A DNA stretch of 17,569 nucleotides, taken from positions 1 through 17,569 of the forward strand of contig JNEN01000783.1 in NCBI GenBank assembly GCA_000697355.1, in the 5' to 3' direction. Source of the stretch: Syncephalastrum monosporum B8922. Its lineage: Eukaryota; Mucoromycota; Mucoromycetes; Mucorales; Syncephalastraceae. A program made the translations under genes and the position numbers. This document shows, in pieces, positions 1 to 8,023 of the stretch. The first letter of the stretch is position 1. Every line of letters starts with the position of its first letter. The notes beneath the pieces are model-generated. The model was not told the DNA's origin. It worked only from the letters and a program-made list of their open reading frames with translations, and searched no databases.

Positions 1-2559
1 TTAAACAAAGAAAAAAAAAAAAAAAAAAGAAAGAAAAAAGTAAGACAACAAAGGGCCGGGAGGATGGTGTGTATGTAAGCCTACCCTAAAGTCCGATCAT
101 GCGCAGAAAGTCCAACCGCCACTCACTCGGGATTTTCGGATTTTTTTGTCGGAAAATATTCTCCATGCTGCTTTCTCACACCACAAAACCTTACTCTGCT
201 GTCTGTGCAACCCTCTTCAAACCGAAATCTCATCCATTATAGTGTTATTGGATTGCGGGGTATTCCAGCTCCCGCCTTGAGCTTATTCGTCCGTTGACCT
301 CGCTTGTTGGGGTATCATAATCTATATAGCTGCCTCATAGTTTCATCTTTCATCAAAGAATTTGCAAGATTGCTATATAGACTGCCTCCCAGGCAAGATG
401 GCGATCCATCACTCTCATATTTGCGAATTCCGGACTATTGCGTTGACTTGCAAAAGGGCATTACAGCAACTTATCTTCTCTTTTTTCATGAGAGTGGAGA
501 GAACCCATTGATTCCGCGGGTTTGGGAGGGTCAAGAAAAAAGCCAACAATGGCTATGCTGTGTCACTTAATCTAAAGATCTGATTGTAATGAAACAAAGG
601 GATACCAAAAGCCTGCTGTCAACAAGAGGAGCATATGTATCTCTTATCAAATGGTGTAAGCCGATGAAGATCTGTGCACCGTTCCATAGGTAGTTAACAT
701 AGGCAATCGAAGTTTTACCACATTTCGGGGATTATCCCTTTCTGAGGCACCTACTTTAGGATAACTAGTGTGTGACATGGTTTTATACTTGGCAATAATG
801 TTCGTGAATCCCATGCTATTCACCTCACGTTTTCGTGGTGCCATAAACACAAAGTATAGCAGTATATAATAACACGCCAATAACAGCCAATAACAGTGTA
901 TGTACAGCTGTTGTCTTTCTTTCTTGCTTGCTTCGGCAGCAGCACTTTGTAGCTTATACAGGCACGCTTCTTTATTCAGCACGTATATCGATCATATACA
1001 TCTATATAAAGCAAAATAGTCAAGCACGAGAACGATCACATGTACACAGCGTGAGATATGTAAATTAGTTCTTTGTTCCACGATAGGTGTTTTTATTATT
1101 ACATATAACAACACCGCCATTACTACTGTGACATCCGGCACAAGTGCTACCTCAGTAATAAAACCACAGAAACTAGTATATCGTAGAAAGTAAAAACTCC
1201 TGACACTTCTCTACATATCAATGCGTTTTAGGATTCATCATGCTACTACATAGAAACAATTTGACTGAATGGTGAGTATCCAAGACATACGCCAAGAGGT
1301 AATCATGAGGTGCTACTATTCTATGTATGTCGACCTGCTCAAAAGGTGCATACATAAAACTCAATAAAGATACTCGCGTAGCTTTGCTATGTAAGAGCAT
1401 CATCCTCAAATGAGCTCATGTGCACACACATTAGGCATTTTTCTGCCTGATAAAAAACGGTCAGCCGACATATTAATCTGTTCCAGCATAACACGTACGC
1501 GGTCTTCATGTATTGTATTTTACAACATATATAGTCCTAAATTTGCCAGAAAACACGCTTATGACTCTGAAGACTTCCCTGATGCGCATATCCCGCGTGT
1601 TCGACGCTTCTCCTGACCTACAACCGAACCAGCGCCCGGCTCTCTCCATGGCAGTCATCTCAAATACCTCTGCATCATTTCAAGTGCTGTTCCGAGGACG
1701 ATGAGGAAAATATCCACATTAGCTTAGCTCTGACTGATAGTCGCTCGTTTGCCATGGACCGTGCCTCGGAGAATGGTACCCCACTTCAGGTGTGTCTATG
1801 AGCGGTTGGTCCAACAATACATGTTTCAGTAGTTTTTATTTATTATAGCCGACAACGACAGGTCATGGCGTCGATATCAAGCAGACCATCCCCTCGTAAT
1901 CCTGCTATCAGCGATGAAGCTTAGCTCGCTACATTGAGTGTCATATGGTGCCTCATCCTTAGATATCCTAACGAGCTAAGGAGCAATTATCTTCATCATC
2001 AGTCCTCGAAAAGGGAACTTGCAGAATATCTTTGCAAACTTTGTCACCAAACAAATTCCCACGTCAAATTAACTGTATAGATTGCTTCCTTCAGATATAC
2101 GGACAGCAATGTAATGACTGAAAGAAAGAAAAGCGAATTATCTGCCTGATCTGCCTAGAATCTTTATCCATGGGTTGACTAAACACGATACCATGCATGA
2201 AAGAAAATCATGGAATAATTATGTTCGTCCACAGGCCCAACTGCTGGACATGAACCTTGCAATGCACTGATGCCATCGATTTCTGGGAACGTGACACAGG
2301 CCACCTTTGGCATCCACAGAGCCAAACACGCGCGTTCGGTCGGTTTCCGTTTTCATGTGAAATTTGAAGCAGATAAAAAAAAAGACAAAGACCGCATGAA
2401 GAACCAGTCATGGGAGAATCTCAGTGAGCAATAATATAAAGTATCGTTAGGAAGAGGACAGGTGGACCACAACTTGATTTCTCGCAAGAGATATAAGGAA
2501 CAGACGGCAGACTGTTTGGTGCAACCTAAACTATTCCTATCGCAACGCATCATAACATT
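1..2559. other. Left gene-poor region, no confident gene
   Basis: No conserved family is recognisable here. The first 45 bases are an A-rich homopolymer-laden tract; read on the minus strand it is a T/C-rich run like the 5' leaders of this genome, so it could belong to a minus-strand gene left of the window, but that is a guess. Open frames of 60 to 110 codons occur (for example about 647-982 minus, which would encode a hydrophobic stretch rich in Tyr, Leu and Cys), but they lack a good ATG or family resemblance and are expected by chance in AT-rich DNA. A GC-richer island at about 1560-1920 has coding-like reading on both strands and is described in the findings. The last 100 bases or so are the probable isomerase promoter. 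Confidence 0.5.
2491..2500 (+). promoter_or_regulatory. TATA-like element upstream of the isomerase gene
   Basis: The sequence ATATAAGG lies about 200 nt upstream of the favoured ATG at 2701 and about 60 nt upstream of an in-frame ATG at 2560. The leader just before 2701 (about 2638-2680) is strongly pyrimidine-rich, which is typical of fungal start-site regions and argues that much transcription may begin there instead. Assignment rests on sequence resemblance only. Confidence 0.3.
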
Positions 2560-2700
2560 ATGCTGCGTCATGGCCTTACGGGTTTCTTGATGAGGACGGC
2601 CGGGGTAAAATCGAAGGTCCGCTGCTGCCGCCCGACTACACCTTTTCTTTCTTATTCTTCTCCTCTTGCTTCTTTTTATATTACTCAACACATACGCACC

Positions 2701-3722
2701 ATGAGCACCTCTCCTGTCGAAGCCGGTAAAAAACTTGCCGCATACAAAGCTGTTGACGACTACATTTCGCCCGAACACAAGGTTGTCGGTATCGGCTCCG
2801 GTTCGACTGTCGTGTATGCTGTTGAGCGGATCCTGCAGCGGCCCGAGCTCAAGCACATTGTTTATGTGCCCACCAGCTTCCAAAGCAAACTTCTTATCAT
2901 CGAGGGTGGTCTCACCATGGGCACCGTGGAGCAGTAAGTCACGATGAAGACGAACCGCGCTGAAGAGAGAGAGAGCGTGTGCGTGTTTGGGGGGGGGGAG
3001 AGAACGTGGAAAGACGGGGGGATGTTCTCACTTTTACTGACGCATTAACTAATAAGGTTCCCTGAAATTGACGTTACGATCGACGGTGCTGACGAGGTGG
3101 ACCCTCAGCTGAACGCCATTAAGGGTGGTGGTGCCTGCCAGTTCCAGGAGAAGGTGGTTGCTGAGGCCGCCAAGAAGTTTGTCATAATCGCCGGTAAGTT
3201 TGGGTGGCTTTCTTCGATAACACGAAGGTGTACTGACGTGTGCATGAAAAGATTACCGTAAAAAATCGAACCAATTAGGTGTTCAGGTAAAAGCAAAAGT
3301 GAGGGTTGTAAAGGTTCGTAATGGCTCATGGAAAACAAAAAAAAAAGTGGACGAAGGGTGTTCCGATCGAGGTAGTGCCCATGACCTACAAGGTCGTGAT
3401 CAAAGCTTTGGAGAACAAGCTGTCCATCAAGCCCCAGCAGATCACGCTCCGCATGGTAATATCAGCATGTAGAAGCACGGACATACAACGGTAACTCAAT
3501 GTATCATTCTTTTATCAGGCCATCAACAAGGCTGGCCCCGTTGTGACAGATAACGGCAACTTTGTCATTGATGCCCATTTCGGTGCCATCCAGGACCCTG
3601 CCGCTCTTCTGAAGGAAATCAAGCTGCTAACTGGCGTTTACGAAGTTGGCTTGTTTTGCAACATGGCCGAGACAGCCTACTTTGGTGAAGCCGACGGTAC
3701 CGTCAGCACGCTCAAGGCTTAA
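2701..3722 (+). CDS. RKI1: Ribose-5-phosphate isomerase, type A (five exons)
   Basis: This enzyme interconverts ribose 5-phosphate and ribulose 5-phosphate in the non-oxidative pentose phosphate pathway, normally in the cytosol. I assemble exons 2701-2933, 3057-3193, 3252-3286, 3348-3455 and 3519-3722, giving 238 residues, the usual length. Introns begin GTAAGT, GTAAGT, GTAAAA and GTAATA and all end in AG. Visible family signatures are the phosphate-binding GIGSGST (30-36), DGADEVD (87-93) with catalytic-type Asp87 and Asp90, and KGGGAC (100-105) with Lys100 and Glu109; their spacing matches Asp81, Asp84, Lys94 and Glu103 of the E. coli enzyme. Later come [18 protein letters not shown] and [13 protein letters not shown]. 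The start at 2701 has A at -3 and follows a pyrimidine-rich leader. An in-frame ATG at 2560 would add 47 residues. Exon 3 is only 35 nt. It converges on the histone H1 gene. Confidence 0.95.
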
Positions 3723-4220
3723 GTGTAGAAAACAAAAGAAAAAAGCAAGAAAAAAGCGAGGAAAAAAAAATCTGCCCAACTCGCGGTTCTCTATTCCCCA
3801 TTACTACTTCTACAGTACGATTTTTTTTTTGTAGCGCGCGACACAGCGCGAAAGCGAGTAAATTTTTTTTTTTTTACTTGGATTTTTTGAGCGCGCGATA
3901 CCCCGACTGTGGTGAAAAAAAAAAAAAAAATTGGCGCGCGCGTGCATTGACGTCGGGGGCGCGCGCGAAAAAAATCAGCTTTAAATTTTTTCCCTCCATA
4001 TCTCACAACGACGTAAGAAAAAAAAATGCGTTTGAAGTATCCATTGTTAAATGTGAAGTGAAAAAAAAGGAAAAAAACAGTACATACAAGAAAATAAAGT
4101 GGGTGAAGAGAGAAAATGCACATGTGCTAAGTTAGAAGAAGGGCGCGTCTTAAGGGAGAAAAAAAGTGGTGGAGAAAAGGGTATTCGGCGAGCAAAAGCA
4201 AATGACAAAAGCAAGCACAT
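3723..4220. other. Convergent 3' intergenic region with A/T homopolymers and alternating GC tracts
   Basis: This is the shared 3' flank of the isomerase (+) and histone H1 (-) genes, with no credible coding sequence. It mixes long A or T runs with alternating purine-pyrimidine GC tracts at about 3834-3841, 3891-3897, 3934-3945 and 3959-3967. The last two can pair as an 8-bp stem around a 17-nt loop that holds TGACGTC. A plus-strand AATAAA at 4093-4098 is a possible but distant poly(A) signal for the isomerase. Open frames here are products of low complexity. Confidence 0.6.
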
Positions 4221-5135
4221 TTATGCCTTGGTGCGGGGAGCACGCGCCTTGGCACCAGCGGGTTTAGATGCGCGCTTGGAGGCCTGGGTAGTGCGAGCCT
4301 TGGGTGCAGCTTTCTTGGCCGGGGCCTTGACACCAGCCTTAGCCGTGGCCGACGCCTTCTTGGTAGGTGCCTTCTTTGTCGTGGTCTTCTTTGCTGCAGG
4401 CTTCTTTGCGGTCGTCTTCTTCGTCGTCGAGGTAGTGGCCTTCTTCGCGGCGGGAGCCTTGGCGGCGTTGGCCTTGCGGGTAGCAGCGGCCTTCTTTGCA
4501 GCAGCCGAGCGAGCAGCAGCCGTCTTGCCAGTAGACTTGGTAGTAGAGGCAGCCTTCTTGGGGGCGGCCTTCTTGGGAGCGGCCTTCTTAGGCTTCTTCT
4601 CCTCCTTCTTCTCGGGCTTGGCGAGCTTTACAGTGCCAGCCATACCTACACGACGAAGAGAGTAGAAGTGAATACCACGACTTCCCAAATCTTCCCATAT
4701 AACCAAAACCCACGACGTTACCCGGTCCTCCTCCTTTTCCACCAGATCAAAGCGTGATAAGGGGAGAGCAAGGCCACGTCATGATCAAATAGAATACTTA
4801 CCCTTGGGGAGGTTAAAGGTACCCTTGGTAACACCACGCTTGATGGCAGCGCTGATCTGCTGGTCAAAGTGCGAGCCAGCGTTCAGCTGCTTGTAGTTGG
4901 CCAGGATGTACTTCTTGATAGCGGGACGCGAGCTACCCTTGCGCTCCTTGAGGGCGAGGATGGCATCCTTGATCATAGCCTCATACTATCACAAGGAAAA
5001 AGTTCCGCACCTCGCGTCAGTCAAAAGTGATAATGGAAATATGATAGGACATACGGTAGGGTGATCAGACTTCTTCGAGGCCGTGGCCTTCTTGGCGCCA
5101 GAAGCAGCAGCCTTGGATTTGTTGGTAGCAGCCAT
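4221..5135 (-). CDS. Linker histone H1 (three exons)
   Basis: Histone H1 binds nucleosomes at the DNA entry and exit site and compacts chromatin in the nucleus. Exons on the minus strand are 5135-5055, 4985-4802 and 4645-4221, giving 229 residues; introns start GTATGT and GTAAGT and end in TAG. Residues 1-27 are a short basic tail ending near DHPT. Residues 28-89 form the winged-helix globular domain, recognisable from YEAMIKDAILALKER, GSSRPAIKKYI and the basic IKRGVTKGTFNLPKG end. Residues 90-229 are a Lys/Ala/Thr/Pro-rich tail with repeated KKAAPKKAA-like units and scattered SPKK-poor, TTKK-type motifs, as expected for H1. The ATG at 5135 lies about 95 nt downstream of a good TATA box. The opposite strand shows a 188-codon Ala/Phe-rich open frame that is only a shadow of the Lys/Ala codons. 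Confidence 0.95.
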
Positions 5136-5230
5136 TGATAGGTTGTGAAAAGAGGTAAGAGAAAAAAGTTGGGAAAGTGTAGGTTCGAGAGAAAAGGAAA
5201 AGCAAGTGCGCGCTGGCGGGTCACGTTTGC

Positions 5231-5239
5231 AATTTTATA
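5231..5239 (-). promoter_or_regulatory. TATA box of histone H1
   Basis: Read on the minus strand the sequence is GTATAAAATT, a near-consensus TATA box about 95 nt upstream of the H1 ATG at 5135. The position suits a short leader, as is usual for highly expressed histone genes. Confidence 0.6.
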
Positions 5240-5366
5240 CGCATTTTGGTGACGGTGTTTGAAATGCTCCATCGCGCTACTCAAGCAGCACTTTTTTTTA
5301 TCTGTTCATTTTTTTTTCTTTGTTCTGTTTCTTTTTACTCCCTCCTTCTGCTTTCTGCTTTCATCC

Positions 5367-5394
5367 TTTTTGTCTCTTTTGTCTCTTTTGTCTG
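5367..5394 (-). repeat. Three tandem copies of a 9-bp unit upstream of H1
   Basis: On the plus strand TTTTGTCTC occurs three times in tandem (the last copy ends in G, the first has one extra T). On the minus strand this is a GAGACAAAA array about 130-155 bp upstream of the H1 TATA box. It may be a simple low-complexity expansion or a regulatory array; the sequence alone does not decide. Confidence 0.5.
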
Positions 5395-5557
5395 GTTTTT
5401 TATGTATATAGAATATATCTCATTGTACCTCTTCTTGTTTTTTTTTGAACTGTGCGGGAAAGGGAAAATGAATGCCATGTTTAATGGTTCTTTGAACCAG
5501 AGGAAAGCAAGAAAAAATTGAGAGAAATATGGGTGAGCAAAGCACATTGCAAATAAT

Positions 5558-7709
5558 TTAGAGGAGAATTTCACGCTGCTCTCTGCGTCGTTGTTCTCGA
5601 GCTCGTTCGAGTTCCAGGGCCCGGGGGCTCATGGCCGATCCGGTCAGAGCTGCTCGCGTGGGTAAAGTCATGAAACGTGGCATGGGCCGCTGTTCAAGGT
5701 CCAATGAGATGTTGATGGCTATTCATATTCACATGCACACGTGTGAGCTGCTTGTTCTGTTCAAAATTGAAGGGTGCCGAAAAAACAGTACCTGCTTGTA
5801 AATGCTCTATCCATGATATCATCTCCACATGTGAAGATAGCCGAAGCAGCAGTTGAGGCCCATGTGCAGTTGTCAGGCGTAAGGCGTGCGGTCGTTTGGT
5901 ATAATCCCAAGCTCGACCAGCTTCGGCTCCGGCAAGGGAAATAACGGCCTGAGGGGCATAATAATATTTGTTCCACTGTGCAAGCCGGGACGGTAGATGA
6001 CGTCCCAATCGTTGCTTGTTCGCCTCGTGTGGGGGTGCACGGTAGATTCGCAGAACCGTACCCCAAAGCTCAACATACAACCGTCTATTGAATGAAACAT
6101 GAGTCAGCCAAGCGTGGTAATCTTGGAATATATTTTTCCCGTTAGCGCTCCGTACCTCCAAGATCGCCATCGGCTTCGTGTGTTCGGTGCATCCATCTCT
6201 CGTTTGATATACACATGTCCCATCTTATAAACGGTACACTGATAAGCTGGCAGCTCTTCGCGGCCTTCTTCTTCGCGCGGGATAATGCACGATCGACATT
6301 TCTCCCAGCGCTTCATCAACGCGGTGTCGAGGTAGTCGGGCGGATTGCTCGAGAGAACAATAAGCGACCGCCGTTGAGAGGCATGGCGTGCGCCCGAGGG
6401 GCCTGCGCGCGGCGGAGTGGTGGTTGTGGCAGTGGCGGAGGTGGTGGGGAAATTGCGGGTGCGGGTGCGGGTGCATGGCGGTCGGCGTTGTGGTAATAAT
6501 AAGCTGTGTCGGCGCGGATCGACACTATCGACGCTATCGTTATCATCTTGAGCACTTGGGTCGTCCTCAGGGGAGATGTTGCTGTGATTGGGTGTCGAGG
6601 AAGAAATGACGGAGACGCGGTTTATAAGGTAAGAGGGCAACGACATATGGCGGTTTTTCTTTATCGCAACCCAGGAAGAAGTCGGCCCACTGGAGGAACC
6701 CCGATGTCTTTGTTGTTGTTGATGCTGCTGCTGCTGTTGCTGTGGGCGTATGCGCGGGGGTCGTGGTACAACCATACCAGGTTTGCCATCGCGCGGCCAT
6801 ACAGGTGGGGGTAAAGATGAATTGCTGTAAGGCGGGGGCGGAGACGATCTATCATGATGCGGTTCTTGTAGATGCTGTTCTTCCGCTAAAGGAGACGGAA
6901 CGGATTGCTGTTGTGAACGCTGTCGCGCTTGTTGTATTTGTGTTTGTTGCAGCTGTTGTCGTTCTGCTGTCACTGCGGCCCCTTCTTCTTCGAGTTCGGC
7001 GATGATGGTACTTTCACTGAGGGTGGAGAGGAATGATTGGCGGCCAGGTTGTGAAAACGACGGCGTGGGTGGCGGGGTTGTCCATGCCGAGTTGTCCAAA
7101 AGACTCGGCAGGGCGTAGCGGTCGAATGCATCAATGGCGCGCAAAATCAACTGATGCTCTTGCTCATTCATCATGTGCGGTGTTGTGGGTGTAGGCGGCA
7201 TATAGGAGGAAGAAGAAGATGAGAAACATGAGCCGGTCGAGCTGGGCGACATGGTGAGGGGGGGTACGTCACATTCCCTTGCTGCTGGCGAGGAAGGCGT
7301 GATGACAGTCAATCCTTTGTAACTTAGGTGGGCTTGTATCGACCGCACGCACTGACACAGGCGTCGACAATCATCTGCGTCGTAGATCCCTATGTCACTA
7401 AAGTCGGCCGGTTCCCGCATCGTCAAGAGGCGGAACATATCTATATCTGCCTCCTGAAAAGTCGGAACAAGGTGCTCCAGGCCCAGATGCCGCAGTATGG
7501 TCGAACACAGGTCGTTCTTTTCGTGGATCGGTTCTTTGAAGCCTGTTCAAAATAAAAGTGGTATAAAATAAACATAGGAAAAAAACAAAGAGAATTTTAT
7601 TAATAATCGATCGACATATATGCGATTAGGATGTCATACCCTGGTTAGGTGAGGTGGCATGGACACCTGGCATGGGCTGCTCAGCGACAGGGAAAAAGGT
7701 CTCCATCAT
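5558..7709 (-). CDS. SAM and PH domain protein (four exons)
   Basis: Minus-strand exons 7709-7640, 7542-6156, 6084-5792 and 5718-5558 give 636 residues; introns start GTATGA, GTACGG and GTACTG and end in AG. Residues about 33-93 resemble a SAM domain (LGLEHLVPTFQEADID, then FRLLTMREPADFSDIGI and a final basic/Cys helix), likely for protein-protein contacts. Residues about 100-450 are Ser/Pro/Gln-rich and probably disordered, with a polyglutamine tract near 290-300. Residues about 455-585 form a PH domain: YKMGHVYIKREMD, SWRRLYVELWGTVLRIYR and WIEHLQAAINISLDLEQRPMP. The signature resembles uncharacterised fungal PH proteins such as the yeast YHR131C/YNL144C pair; SAM plus PH also recalls Boi1/Boi2, but no SH3 is seen. 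A membrane-linked scaffold role is inferred. Exon joins are supported because each restores the PH signature. The tail (about 600-636) is Arg/Glu-rich. Confidence 0.85.
6711..6743 (-). repeat. CAG/CAA triplet run encoding polyglutamine
   Basis: On the minus strand mixed CAG and CAA codons encode six Gln, one His and four Gln in the disordered middle of the SAM-PH protein. The mixture of codons suggests a stabilised rather than freshly expanded repeat. Length could vary between strains without breaking the frame. Confidence 0.8.
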
Positions 7710-8018
7710 CACAAATTGAGCAAGAGGAAGAGAAATGGAAAAGAGGAAGAAAACATCAAGATGGAAGGAGAGAGAAGTCCGCCCTTTTTGTGTCTTGCGT
7801 TGCCAAGTGTGTGTAGAATGTGTCGTGTGTGCACCATACCAATCTTTTTTTTTTCCGCGTGATTGTGAGGGCATACATCTCGGCGAGTGTGTGCATCAGC
7901 ACAAAAGAATTTTTTAGGTACCGTCGTCATGGATTTGCCTCAATTTGGATAGGGCTCTTTCTAAAGTGCTTTAAAGGCATCATCATTCTTGCATTCGTCC
8001 ACATTCTGCCCCGGTTCT
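7710..8018. promoter_or_regulatory. Spacer between CDF transporter and SAM-PH gene
   Basis: Both flanking genes run on the minus strand. This roughly 310-bp spacer must hold the 3' end of the transporter transcript and the promoter of the SAM-PH gene. It is rich in GAAAGA/TTTCTC-type tracts and a T9 run near 7846-7855; I see no clear TATA box. Short open frames on both strands have no recognisable product. Confidence 0.4.
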
Positions 8019-8023
8019 TTATT
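8018..8023 (-). terminator. AATAAA overlapping the CDF stop codon
   Basis: On the minus strand AATAAA spans the TAA stop at 8021-8019. It matches the canonical poly(A) hexamer, although fungal 3' end formation is degenerate and the match could be accidental. Confidence 0.3.

Larger units (their letters stand above)
5136..5557. promoter_or_regulatory. Histone H1 promoter and 3' flank of the SAM-PH gene
   Basis: This interval separates two minus-strand genes. It holds the H1 leader, the TATA box at 5231-5239, a T-rich (plus-strand) domain at about 5290-5450, and a three-copy 9-bp repeat at 5367-5394. A minus-strand ATTAAA at 5485-5480 is a possible poly(A) signal for the SAM-PH gene, about 75 nt past its stop. 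No coding sequence is credible here. Confidence 0.5.

Noticed and set aside
100..165. Possible hairpin of ATTTTC with GAAAAT
   Set aside because: Only six paired bases with mismatches inside; too weak to call a structured element.
304..570. 88-codon plus-strand frame
   Set aside because: It starts at TTG, contains no Met, and has intergenic composition.
647..982. 111-codon minus-strand frame with a hydrophobic segment
   Set aside because: It would start at GTG, is in AT-rich DNA where such frames arise by chance, and resembles nothing I know; a first in-frame ATG would leave only about 65 codons.
2353..2883. 176-codon minus-strand frame across the isomerase start
   Set aside because: It overlaps the secure first exon and promoter of the isomerase and has no family resemblance.
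4099..4665. 188-codon open frame on the plus strand, rich in Ala, Phe and Val
   Set aside because: It is the antisense shadow of the Lys/Ala-rich histone H1 tail; the repeated codons exclude stops on the opposite strand.
7100..7600. Separate gene beginning at the ATG at 7438
   Set aside because: Upstream in-frame sequence plus a GTATGA...CAG intron extends it to an ATG at 7709 and completes the SAM-like domain, so 7438 is internal.
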